A DNA stretch of 64,000 bases, from positions 1-64,000 of the forward strand of contig JAHBNG010000025.1 in assembly GCA_019217005.1 (NCBI GenBank), read 5' to 3'. Origin of the DNA: Chloroflexi bacterium TSY (GTDB lineage: Bacteria; Chloroflexota; Anaerolineae; Caldilineales; Caldilineaceae). A program made the position numbers and the translations under genes. The notes under the pieces were generated by a model, which was not told where the DNA came from, did no database searches, and was given only the letters and a program-made list of their open reading frames with translations. Below are positions 8,915 through 18,263 of this stretch, piece after piece. Position 1 is the stretch's first letter. Each line of letters begins with the position of its first letter.

Positions 8915-10564
8915 ATGTTAACCAAAAATCAACAGACCTTCAATCATTCAATATTCATTTCAATTCTGCCTTTAAGAATCGTCGCCCTGTTTATCCCTTT
9001 ATTCGGTCTATTTTTGAGTGCAATGCCTGCGTGGGCTTTGAGCACAAGCGGTTCGGGACCAGGAGGTGTGGGCACAACCGATGGCAATAGCAGCCTGGTC
9101 CTCTGGCTCAAGGCGGATGCTGGTGTCTACACCGACGCAGGGTGTACGAGCGGCAATGAAGCAGCAGACACAGATGACGTAAATTGCTGGCAAGATCAAA
9201 GTGGGAACGGCAATCATGTCACGCAGACTGGTTTTCCCTTCTCTCCGTCCTATCACACGGATGGTCCGAACGATGAGCCCACATTGCGGCTGCAACAGTG
9301 GGAGCACCTATCTGGTCCAGCAATCTTGGACGAGGGTGATGACGATTTCACGATGATCGCCGTCTGGAAATCGGATATTGAAGGACTTCAGGTTGTCTTT
9401 GAGCAGAACCATGATTCCCTGGAGGCTGGACGTCGCGCCGCCATGCTCTTGACTGACTGTGGCAGCACGGGCGGGATCGGCTTCAGCGGACAGAACAATG
9501 ACGGCAATTGCCTTGCACCATACACAGCCAATGAGTGATCTCTCGCGACAGTTATGCTGGATGAGGAAAAAGTCAACAACCTGTTTGTCTACAGCCCAGG
9601 TGTCGGGCAAACCGGATATATCAGCCCAACGCTACAAAATGTTGGGGGAAATGGCGGGATCAAGATCGGACGAAAGGTAACGCAAGCCAGCGAGTATTTT
9701 CAAGGCGATATCGCCGAAATAATCGTCTATAGCCGCAGCTTGGATGACGCAGAACGCGATTCAGTGGAGGATTATCTCAGCCTAAAATATAACATCGCAT
9801 TGAATTGCAAATGGTTCGGTGTTGTCAGCGTAGACTGGTTCGACACAGGCAATTGGATAGATTGCCGCGGTTCTAACGGAGACAAAGCACCGTTCGCCGC
9901 CGATCATGTTGTAATCGGGCATCCGCATCAACCAAGAAATCCAGTTTTGACTGGCAATACATCCGTCGCCTCACTCTTTATTAATTTCGACAGTTTGACA
10001 ATTACCGACAGCGTAACACTCACAGTCAATGGGCCATTCACAATGAACAGGCACCTGATGGGCAACGGAGATTTAGTTGCCAACGGCTTGTTTACCTGGA
10101 TAAAGGGTGACATGAGCGGTACGGGCAAAGTCATAGCGAACAAGGATTTGAACATCCAAGGGGATGATGCCAAAAACTTCAGAGGACGCACCATAGAAAA
10201 TTCGCAGACAGCAACGTGGAGCGGTTTGGGCGAACTTAAATTCGGTGATGGCGCTCTCTTCAAGAACATGACCAACGCCACATTCGACATACAGACCGAC
10301 AGTGATATCACGGCCTGGGAGCCTCCTCCGTTCTTGATTGAAAATGCAGGAACGATCACAAAAACAGCAGGCAGTGGCACAACAGAGATCACAGTTACTG
10401 TAGACAACACCGGTACAATCGGCGCATCATCTGGCGAAATCTGTATCCAAAATCAGGCTGGAGGCTGGGACTGCTATGGCAACATCAATGCCGCCTCCTT
10501 ACCGCAAACAAGCCCTAACACAAAGCTGATATTACACACCTTCATTCCCCTGATGCAACATTGA
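8915..10564 (+). pseudogene. Secreted LamG-like protein interrupted by an in-frame TGA
   Basis: The likely start is the ATG at 8915, after AAAGGAAATC. A signal peptide ends near MPAWA (about residue 41). A concanavalin/LamG-like domain follows (LVLWLKADAGV, CWQDQSGNGNHVTQ, later DIAEIIVYSRSLDDAERDSV). Then come repeats rich in Thr, Gly and Asn (TITDSVTLTVNGPFTMN and similar) that look like a beta-solenoid. A single TGA at 9536-9538 splits the gene, and both halves are in the same frame, so one substitution explains the break. A downstream in-frame ATG at 9554 could not restore secretion. Readthrough or a sequencing error cannot be excluded. Promoter P3 drives it. Confidence 0.75.
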
Positions 10565-10579
10565 TCGGCATCGATAGAC

Positions 10580-10615
10580 CAAACAAAGTCCGTCTTTTTG
10601 GGCGGACTTTGTTTG
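10580..10615 (+). terminator. Perfect 13-bp hairpin after the LamG gene
   Basis: CAAACAAAGTCCG (10580-10592) pairs with CGGACTTTGTTTG (10603-10615). The loop holds TCTTTTTGGG. It lies 16 bp after the stop codon and before promoter P4. Confidence 0.6.
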
Positions 10616-10632
10616 ACTCCAACAACCTCTTT

Positions 10633-10687
10633 TGCGAAAGGTCTCTCATCGATTTGCGAATCTTTTGCGAAATTCATGCGCTATCAT
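10633..10687 (+). promoter_or_regulatory. P4: BTAD/SARP-type promoter, three heptamers
   Basis: TGCGAAA (10633), TGCGAAT (10655) and TGCGAAA (10666) precede TATCAT at 10682, so the last heptamer is again 16 bp from the -10. Slots 10622 and 10644 are empty. It serves the gene at 10747. Unlike P1, P3 and P5 it has no divergent regulator beside it, but it lies just downstream of the P3 gene. Confidence 0.65.
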
Positions 10688-10746
10688 ATCAAATATATCA
10701 ATGCGTCATCCTAATTCAAACCGCATACAGACAAAGGGGTATAAAA

Positions 10747-12033
10747 ATGAGCGAACAAATTTACGTCAATGGCACAAGCCACCAGGCAATCCAGCAGGGC
10801 AAAGAGATGATTGAGCAATTTCTAAATGCACTGGTTGCCAAGAACACCGCTCTTTTCGACTCGATTCTGCATCCAGATGGGATGCTACGACTTCATCGTT
10901 GGGACGGTCTGCAAATGCACTGTGCATACAAACGCATGGTCGATGCGATAGCGACAGAATTAGCCGCCTGGCCCGACCCCACGATCGAAATCTTCCATAT
11001 CATTGGCGACAGCGAACAGGTTGCAGCCAAATTTCGTATTCAGGCCACCGAAGATCAACGGTATGTGGAACACAATCGCTCGGCCTTTTTCTCATTTCAG
11101 GATGGGCAGATTCACGCTATCGACATCTATTGCCCAGAGCCGATTCCTAGCGCACACCGCAATGGATGGATCGCGCCCGCCACGCTGTCCGAAGATGAAC
11201 TCAATCAGATCTTTGCAGAGGGCTTTTATACAGCGGATCCGATGACAGATTCACCGCCATCTCACATCAGCGTATTTCGCAGCTTAGGGCAAGCAGGTAG
11301 TGTCTCGGACGATACGCATCCAGCCGGCAACTATTTTTATGGTGCGCACTGGACCGCAGACGAAGCGGATGCTCAAATCGAGCGCGTCATTGAGTCATAT
11401 CGCCAGCGTGACGCTGGTTTCTCCTGGATCGTGGGGCCGACGGACACGCCCGCGGATCTTCCCCAACGTCTGGAGGCACATGGTCTTGTGCTGGCAAGAG
11501 GGATCGGCAATCTGGCTCTCACTGGACTCGACAACATCGACCAAATTCCAACCAATCCGGCCCTTGACATCCGGCAAATTGACGATCCCGACGACCCCGC
11601 ACTAGACGACTATATGATGATTGGTGCCACCTGTTTTCACCGTACACTCGAGCAGACCGAACGCGTAAAATCGATGGTGATCAAAAACATGATCGATCCC
11701 GATAAGCAAGATACACATCGCCGTTTTATCGCCTATATGGATGGATCCCCTGCAGGATTTGCGGCACTGCTGCTCAAATGTGGCGTTGCCTATCTCGGTG
11801 GTGCTGCAACAATGCCTGACTTTCGGTGTCAACGCATCTACTCAACTCTGTTGCGTCAACGACTGGAGCATGCACGAGCAAGACAATATGAGGTTTCCAC
11901 AATCAATGCTGGGCCCATGTCGCGCCGCGTGCTTGTCAAGTATGGCTTCCAGGAATCTTGCAAGGAACATATTTACGCGTGGATGCCTGTGATCGATATG
12001 GGTGTGATCAATTCATTGATCCCCGATGAATAG
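10747..12033 (+). CDS. SnoaL-like domain fused to GNAT acetyltransferase, 428 aa
   Basis: I chose the ATG at 10747 (MSEQIYVNG) because AAAGGGG lies 8 nt before it and it follows promoter P4. Residues about 10-135 form an NTF2/SnoaL-like domain (EMIEQFLNALVAKNTALFD, later FFSFQDGQIHAIDIYCPEP). Residues about 165-425 hold a GNAT fold. The acetyl-CoA loop is replaced by FRCQRIYSTLLRQRLEHA, where the second half of the usual Q/R-x-x-G-x-G/A is not well kept. The motif before the end (VLVKYGFQESCKEHIYAW) is typical of GNATs. The C-terminal half resembles the 12275 gene product, so these are paralogues. The substrate is unknown. Confidence 0.8.
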   Translation: MSEQIYVNGTSHQAIQQGKEMIEQFLNALVAKNTALFDSILHPDGMLRLHRWDGLQMHCAYKRMVDAIATELAAWPDPTIEIFHIIGDSEQVAAKFRIQATEDQRYVEHNRSAFFSFQDGQIHAIDIYCPEPIPSAHRNGWIAPATLSEDELNQIFAEGFYTADPMTDSPPSHISVFRSLGQAGSVSDDTHPAGNYFYGAHWTADEADAQIERVIESYRQRDAGFSWIVGPTDTPADLPQRLEAHGLVLARGIGNLALTGLDNIDQIPTNPALDIRQIDDPDDPALDDYMMIGATCFHRTLEQTERVKSMVIKNMIDPDKQDTHRRFIAYMDGSPAGFAALLLKCGVAYLGGAATMPDFRCQRIYSTLLRQRLEHARARQYEVSTINAGPMSRRVLVKYGFQESCKEHIYAWMPVIDMGVINSLIPDE

Positions 12034-12274
12034 ACGCGATAGTCATAGTCACTGTGTTGGTCAAGTAGAACAAACAGCTCGTTTGTTCCGCTTCATGAAC
12101 GAATAAACATTGCCATCCAGCTAAAACGAGGATTCGCTTCAAGGTGTTTTGTCACCACATAAACTCAAATCGGTGGTATCCCAAATTGTGTACAAATTTA
12201 CTTTCGCTCCGATAGACCAAATCGCTTTTCCATAATTTGTGATATACCACCCATAAATCGAGGAGAAAGTACAC

Positions 12275-13081
12275 ATGTTAGTCTTAAACGATCTATTGCT
12301 CAATACCATCGAGAACAGCTTTTTGATGTTCCCCCATCTGCCAGGCATTTCGGAGCACCTCAATTTTCCCGGCGTCCAGGGACGAACTTCTCCACTGTCG
12401 CATCCCTTGCTCAATATAATCGGAGCAGCCAGGCTTGATCCTGATCAGACAGACGCAACGATTCACCAGATACGGACCTATTTTGCCGAACAGGAGAAGT
12501 CTTTTGGATGGCTCCTCACGCCCAGCACCACGCCAACTGACCTGGGCCAACGGCTTGAATCTGCCGGACTGCAAAAGGCATTTGAAATGGCCGGGATGGT
12601 GTTGACCGATCTAAGCATCCCCATTCGGACCAATCCAGATGTAGAGATTCGGGAAGCAACTGATGAGGAGATGCTGGCTGCCCGCGATATGGTTGGAGAT
12701 GCTTACGGTCTGCCTGCCAATGTTGCGGAGTTGAGCGACAAAATTATGGTGGGCAGCGCCGACACGCTCAAGGTACGTCGCTATCTAGCCTACATTGATG
12801 GCATGAGTGAACCAGTTGGCTTTGGCTATTTGCTCTATGTCCCTGAACAGCCTGTTGTTGTTTTGCAAGGCTCAGCAACGCTGGAAGCATACAGAGGTAG
12901 GGGAATTTACAGCACATTTGTCGCTCAGCGGTTGGCCGATGCGCGGGCTGATGGTATCGAGGCAGCCGTCATCCAGGCCGTGCGCGACACATCGGCCCCC
13001 ATCTGTGCCAAGCTGGGCTTCCAGGAAATCTGCAATTTAGATTTTTATACTTGGACGCCCAATGGTGATACTCATGAATAG
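12275..13081 (+). CDS. GNAT family N-acetyltransferase, 268 aa
   Basis: A GNAT-like protein related to the C-terminal part of the 10747 product. The acetyl-CoA binding motif is clear here: LEAYRGRGIYSTFVAQRLADA near residue 210, followed by VRDTSAPICAKLGFQE. The N-terminal half carries the same WLLTPSTTPTDLGQRLESAG element as its paralogue (WIVGPTDTPADLPQRLEAHG). The ribosome site CGAGGAGAAAG is strong. The 240-bp leader holds an imperfect inverted repeat (about 12170-12253, GGTGGTAT / ATACCACC) but no TGCGAA array. Substrate unknown; these proteins often modify amines, peptides or antibiotics. Confidence 0.8.
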   Translation: MLVLNDLLLNTIENSFLMFPHLPGISEHLNFPGVQGRTSPLSHPLLNIIGAARLDPDQTDATIHQIRTYFAEQEKSFGWLLTPSTTPTDLGQRLESAGLQKAFEMAGMVLTDLSIPIRTNPDVEIREATDEEMLAARDMVGDAYGLPANVAELSDKIMVGSADTLKVRRYLAYIDGMSEPVGFGYLLYVPEQPVVVLQGSATLEAYRGRGIYSTFVAQRLADARADGIEAAVIQAVRDTSAPICAKLGFQEICNLDFYTWTPNGDTHE

Positions 13082-13105
13082 CCGAAAAATAAGTTAAAGA
13101 TTAAG

Positions 13106-13241
13106 CTATAGCCTTTCAGAAAAAGATTTTCCTGTCGTTGATGGCATTTCAGCCGGTCAGCCAGAGAGCTGACTAGCTGACCGGCTGAAATGCTGACAAG
13201 CTACTGTTTTGCGAGAAAAAACATTATCTGAACATCTATAG
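13106..13241. mobile_element. Family A MITE, copy 1 (136 bp)
   Basis: CTATAG at both ends, imperfect terminal inverted repeats (CTATAGCCTTTCAG... and CTATAGATGTTCAG...) and a large central hairpin around GCCGGTCAGC. There are four copies in the window, all 136 bp. In the ATG-end-first orientation its core reads TCAGCTAGTCAGCTCTCTGG, the same core orientation as copy 2. Confidence 0.85.
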
Positions 13242-13303
13242 CCAAGGATACGGAATGGCTGGCCCTTGCAATGATGCAAGCCTGGCGTGACGCTAGTTCG
13301 AAG

Positions 13304-16300
13304 TTAGTGAGAATTGCCATAGGCACTTAGTTCTTCTAACAGCGCCTTGGCTTCCTTCGAGTCAGCCGTATGGAAATCCTCGGTGAACCAGTCGTAGATC
13401 TCAGCCAACATCTGGTGCGCTTCGACGATCTTGCCCTGCTTCTGCCACAATTGAGCCAGGCAGATTGTGGCTCGCAGTTCCCACATCTTCGCTTGTTGTC
13501 GGCGAGCGACTTCAATCGCCCTTCGATAGGATTTCTCGGCCTCTCTCTTCGCCTCATCCGACCCAGTGAGCAGGAGCAGTTCTCCATTGAGACGATGTAA
13601 TTCTGCTTCTTGAAATGCTTCACCGGTTTCATCTACTACATCAAGGGCTTTACGGCAGGCGTCAAGTCCGGCATGAATTTGCCCCAATTGCAGATATACT
13701 TCGGCGAAGAGCGTGAGCGTATAGGTGAGCCAGCCTTTTGCTTCGATTGATTGGCAGATTGCCACGCCCTCCTGCATGGAGGCAATCCCCTTCTCTTCTT
13801 GTCCTTGCATGACAAGCGCCCAGCCCAGCTGGATCTTTCCGAATCCCTCGTGGTTTGGGAAATTCTCTTTCTGACAAAGTGCAATTAACGCTTCGCACCA
13901 AGTTTGAGTCTTTTGTGGCTCGTGACCCGACTGATATAGATAGACCGTGAAGAAGAGCAATAACGCCAAGCTGAAGGGGTGTCCTAACTCATGCGATAAG
14001 GCCAGGGTCTGCTCCTGCTGTTGGAGGGCCTGGCGTGGGTATCCCATTAACCAAAAAACCAGGATCTCCCAACTGAGACAGGCTAAACCAGGATCATATG
14101 CCGAATAGAGGAGCGAGGGAGCATGGTGCAACTGCGGAGCGTACAGCATGCGCGCCTTCTCAAGCTCTATTTTGGCCGTGGCAAACTCACCTAACCAAAA
14201 GGAGATATCACCCATCACGTTGTGGGCTGTCAAGAGGAGTAAAGGATCCGCAGACTGATGCCCAATACCAAGGAGCTGTTCAGCTAATGAACGTGCTGTG
14301 CGTAACTCACCAGTCAGCTCATAGTACTCCCAGAGCCCCCGCGTCACCGAGAAGAGTTGGAATGTGTCGTCTACACCCAACTGCTCGCAGAGCGTCTTGG
14401 CTCGTTCAAATGCGTAGCCTACTTCTGGCGCACTCCAGCCCTTTATGGCAGACAGCGCAATGCCCAAAGGTATCTGCAGATCCAATTCTTGGTGCGCACG
14501 TTCTGTGTTCTCCGGCAAATGCTCGAGCAATGCTAACCCTTGGATGAAGTGATTGGCTGCGGCATCATTACCCGCCATCTGCATCGCCCGCTGTCCGGCC
14601 TGAAACAAGTATCTGACGGCTTTGTCCGTGATCCCCGCTACCTGAAAGTGATATGCCAACTGGGCTGCGACTTGCTCAGACTCAGTAGATCCAAATTTGG
14701 CGTTTTTGGCGATTTTCAGTCGAGATTGCAGGGATTTTGGAGTCATTTATTCAGATTTCGGTTACAGAAAACAACCTATTTCATATCTGAAAATCGCCCA
14801 AATCTAACGCAAAAACTAGATATCGACCGGCAAATTTGTATTTATGTCAACTGTTTAGCCAGAATTCTCTCTCAAAACCTGAAATTTGGATCTACTGAGT
14901 CTCATGATCATGCAAAGTCTCTAAGGCATTCCCAACTTCCTCATGCAAATAACTCTGCTCGGCATCCCCCAATGTGTTCACCAAATAGTGCTGAAATAGG
15001 ATGTGTCGAAATACATAGCTGGAGAGCCACCGACTTCCAACTTTCTGACGGCCCTGTTCTACGATGAGTCGATGCTGCTTCCCCAATGCCCGGTTTAGCT
15101 TGCGCACGACCTCTCGCGCTTCAATTCCCTGGACTTGGGCAATGACTTCGGCACTAAATTCGTCTCCTTGTACGCTGGCAACCAATAGAATCTCCCGCAG
15201 ATCCCCATCCAACCGATCAATACGCTTGCCAATCGTGGCCTCCACCTTCGTTGGCAGCGAGCCCCAATCCAGTGTTGAACCCTCAATCCAGTAATCTGCC
15301 TCATCCTTGAGCAGATCGCCTCGCTCCTGCATATCGCGCAATAGTTCGGTCGTAAAGAGGGCGTGGCCGCCTGTATGGCGAAAGAAAGCCTGGCGAAATG
15401 TCTCGCCGAGATGATTGGGCTCACTATCCAATAAAGCATCAATAAACTCACGACGCTCCTCCTGTCCCAGACGATTAAGATAGATCCAGACATCACCAAA
15501 GATTCGCTTTAGTTCGCTCGTGATACTGACGAGTGGATGATGATCAGCCGGTTTGGCATCTATGTCTTCGGGTCTATAGGTACCAATGATCAGAATCGGA
15601 CTATCGTTAATCCGTCGCCCTAGATGAAACAACAGAGCGGCGGAAGAAGCATCCACCCAATGCAGATCGTCCAGCACGAGCACTAGTGGTTGTTGGACCG
15701 CTAGCGTCAGCAGAACGGCGGTTACCTGCTCGAAGATGCGACTTTGTTCGAGTCCCAAGTTACCGACAGAAGTACGCTGATGTGTCGCAATTTGCTCCAA
15801 TTGAGAAAGCCAACCTGGCTCGTCCGTTCCTCCCCAATTCAGTCCACCGATGAGATCGCCGGTTGGCAGCAATGTGTCGACCAAAGCAGGTGCTCGCTGT
15901 ACGATAATCTGCGCCAAGATAGGTGCCAGCATGACATTGCTAGCCATCGCGTACAGAAGCTCACGAAAGGGTAGATAGGGGTCACTGATTCCAATCTGGG
16001 CGTTACAATTTCCGTACGCGACGACCAGATCTGGTTGGACAACCTGGGCGCGTTGGGCAAACTCACTGACCAATGCACTCTTGCCAGCGCCTGCTTCACC
16101 TGTTACAAAGACCACCTGACCACGACCAGCGAGTGCAGCCTTCAGATACCCATCTAATCGGTCCAGTTCATGCATCCGCCCGACAAAGACAGTGTGCGAG
16201 GGTTCAGGTAAAGTGACGAGCATCTCTTGACCAGGATGAGACTGTGCAATAAAGCTAGCGCTCTGCGGTGGTTCAAGCGTCAGCGCAGATGCTGGCAGCC

Positions 16301-17048
16301 GCCTCTCCTTGATCGCTTCGAAGAGTTGCTTTGTATCTCCATCCGGTGTCACGCCAAGTTCCTCGTTTAGAATGCGTTCACACTCCCGATACTGGCGCAG
16401 AGCAGCCGCATGCTGATCTGACCAGGTATAGAGCAGCATCAGTTGGCGATGCGCTTGCTCTCGTGTCGGATCTAGGTTGAGCCAGCGTTGTGCCGCGGCA
16501 ATGGCCGAGTCATACTCTCCTTGCGCTGCGTGCAATTGAGAAAGTCGCTCCAATACCTGCCCTAACTGCTGCTGGAGCGTCTGCGTTTGCAAGGTGTGCC
16601 AGTCGTCAAAGGCAGGGCTGTCGGGCAAGGAAAAGCCAGCCATGAAGTCGCCTTGGTAGCCATTCACAGCCGTGGTTAGCAGAGCGAGTTGCTCTTCTGG
16701 TGTGCTCTCGACCGTAATCCCTGCCTGAGTTGCCAACTGCCGGAAGTCGACCACATCTATCCAAAGATCGGATTCTGGATTGATGCCGATGTGCTGGCGA
16801 TCTGCAATCAACCACTCTTCACCGAGGGTTCGGTTGAGATAGGAGAGAGTGCGACTGAGGTCGGTGCGGGCGTCGCGTTGGCTGTACTCCGGCCAGAGGA
16901 AGGCGGCCAATGAGTCCCGGCTCTGTGGTTGTTGTTCAATGGCTAAATAGACCAGCAGAGCGAGGGCTTTGCGGCGACTCAACGATAGAGGAAGATCATC
17001 TAACTCAATTTGCGGCGAACCGAAGAGATAAAGCCGGAGGCGAGACAT
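13304..17048 (-). pseudogene. BTAD/STAND regulator split by a 223-bp MITE
   Basis: The start is the ATG at 17048 (MSRLRLYLFGSPQIELDD). The first part (to 14892) has the winged helix, BTAD domain, Walker A GEAGAGKS near 316 and Walker B LVLVLDDLHWVD near 456. The rest (14678 down to 13304) is the TPR region ending KEAKALLEELSAYGNSH. The two parts are separated by element E (14679-14901). Removing the element and one 3-bp target copy restores ...LHDHEQVAAQLAYH... in frame, a full protein of about 1170 residues. As it stands, translation stops five codons into the insert. It is divergent to promoter P5 and the CPBP protease gene. Confidence 0.88.
14679..14901. mobile_element. Family E MITE, 223 bp, with TCA target duplication
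   Basis: A 20-bp perfect terminal inverted repeat starts GACTCAGTAGATCCAAATTT (14679-14698) and is mirrored at 14882-14901. TCA flanks both ends (14676-14678, 14902-14904). There is no open reading frame of note inside. Clean ends and frame-restoring excision point to a recent insertion. The only copy seen. Confidence 0.9.
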
Positions 17049-17111
17049 AGTTGTTTTCCAAATGAGTTGTAACTCAAGGGAGGGAAGTCGTGCGATCAAC
17101 GCAACTACACA

Positions 17112-17122
17112 ATTGTAGCATA
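17112..17122 (-). promoter_or_regulatory. Extended -10 promoter of the split regulator
   Basis: The minus strand reads CTATGCTACAAT, a TGn-TACAAT box about 65 bp before the ATG at 17048. It matches the boxes at 641 and 8611. Confidence 0.55.
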
Positions 17123-17161
17123 GCTCTCGTTGGCCCGCCACAACTCTAAAAATCGCGTCTG

Positions 17162-17227
17162 TGCGATGAATTTGCGAAGTACAAGCCTCGTTCATGCGAT
17201 AGTTCTGCGAATGTTGGTGGCTATAAT
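17162..17227 (+). promoter_or_regulatory. P5: BTAD/SARP-type promoter with heptamer array
   Basis: TGCGATG (17162), TGCGAAG (17173), TGCGATA (17195) and TGCGAAT (17206) precede a consensus TATAAT at 17222. Spacing 11-22-11-16, slot 17184 empty, exactly as in P1 and P2. It faces the CPBP protease gene and is divergent to the split regulator. Confidence 0.75.
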
Positions 17228-17290
17228 TAGGGCAGGCAAGCTGGAACAATGGACATATCTGAAAATAAATAAAAAGGAGCTATTTGAATC

Positions 17291-18130
17291 ATGACAACAA
17301 TAACATCAAGGATTACCAATCCGGCCATCTTTGAGATGGAAACTAATAATGACGCACCCACTAACGAACATCTGTCCAAAGTCTCTCTATTTTTCATGCT
17401 CTTTGGTTTAGGAATACTGGGTGTTTTGACGCTCTGGTGGCAGCCATTGACCATACCAGATGAACTATACATAACAGGACCTCCCGGTATATGGGGTCTC
17501 ATTGCAATTGTCCTGCGTGTACTCGTTTTAGTACAGAGCGCGTTGCTATTGGTCATTTTGCTCTTGATTGGCGTCAACACAGCACCCCGTGTGGGACTGC
17601 ATGCGCCGGTTATCGAAGCGTTGGTAAGCGGATCGTCTGTTTGGTACGCTCTCAAACCACAGCTTATCCCTGGGTTGTTCGGTGGCCTGCTGACGGTTGG
17701 CATCCTGGGCCTCTACGGTTGGATTCAGTTTCATATGATGCCTACACAAATCGATGTTGGTGCGGAAATGCCGCTGCTGATGCGGGTTCTTTACGGTGGG
17801 ATCACCGAGGAGCTGATTGCACGCTGGGGGCTGATGAGTCTATTCGTTTGGGCGGGTTGGCGATTTGTTCAACGCCGACAGGGAGCACCTCGATTCGGCA
17901 CGATGTGGGGTGGGAATATACTGGCAGCGCTCTGCTTTGGGCTGTTGCACCTGCCAACCGCGTTCATGCTGGGAATGACCGGCCCATTGTGGAGCGTTCT
18001 CATCATTGGCATCAATACATTGGTGGGCTTGGTCTACGGCTGGCTCTTCTGGCGTCGGGGACTTGAAGCGTCCATGATTGCTCATACAACCATGCATCTG
18101 ATCGCATTTGCAGTTCTGCGCTTGCAATGA
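17291..18130 (+). CDS. CPBP family (CAAX-like) intramembrane metalloprotease, 279 aa
   Basis: A multi-pass membrane protein with about seven hydrophobic segments. The family signature is present: EELIARW (Glu-Glu near 173), a second motif with a conserved His (ALCFGLLHLPT near 219) and a third near the C-terminus (SMIAHTTMHLIAF). CPBP proteins are membrane-embedded proteases related to the eukaryotic CAAX protease. In bacteria many act in peptide maturation or self-immunity to bacteriocins, but the substrate here is unknown. The ribosome site AAAAGGAGC fits the ATG. It lies behind BTAD-type promoter P5. A second CPBP gene at 26986 has the same kind of neighbours. Confidence 0.85.
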   Translation: MTTITSRITNPAIFEMETNNDAPTNEHLSKVSLFFMLFGLGILGVLTLWWQPLTIPDELYITGPPGIWGLIAIVLRVLVLVQSALLLVILLLIGVNTAPRVGLHAPVIEALVSGSSVWYALKPQLIPGLFGGLLTVGILGLYGWIQFHMMPTQIDVGAEMPLLMRVLYGGITEELIARWGLMSLFVWAGWRFVQRRQGAPRFGTMWGGNILAALCFGLLHLPTAFMLGMTGPLWSVLIIGINTLVGLVYGWLFWRRGLEASMIAHTTMHLIAFAVLRLQ

Positions 18131-18200
18131 TAAATGTCGTCGATGTGGACGAAAATCTAGTTCTGGCGGGTACCATTGGCGAGGCGGTAATGCCTGTTCT

Positions 18201-18263
18201 TTAACCAACTTTGTGGGTGAGGGTGTCAAACTCTTCACGCGTCATGCCAAACAGGACTTCATC
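18201..18263 (-). pseudogene. C-terminal fragment of a GNAT acetyltransferase
   Basis: Twenty codons and a stop read DEVLFGMTREEFDTLTHKVG, almost the same as the end of the acetyltransferase at 27776-28356 (DEILFGMTREEFDAVTRESS). The rest of the gene is gone. It overlaps the end of the sulfotransferase in another frame. Like the 27776 gene it lies convergent to a CPBP protease gene. Confidence 0.7.

Noticed and set aside
10561..10746. N-terminal extension of the SnoaL-GNAT protein
   Set aside because: The extra codons cover a terminator hairpin and promoter P4. The ATG at 10747 has a proper ribosome site.
12170..12253. Sixth BTAD-type promoter before the GNAT gene at 12275
   Set aside because: No TGCGAA heptamers on the 11-bp grid; only an imperfect inverted repeat.
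17051..17249. N-terminal extension of the split BTAD regulator
   Set aside because: It would run through the regulator's own promoter and P5. Paralogues start at MSRLRLYLFG.
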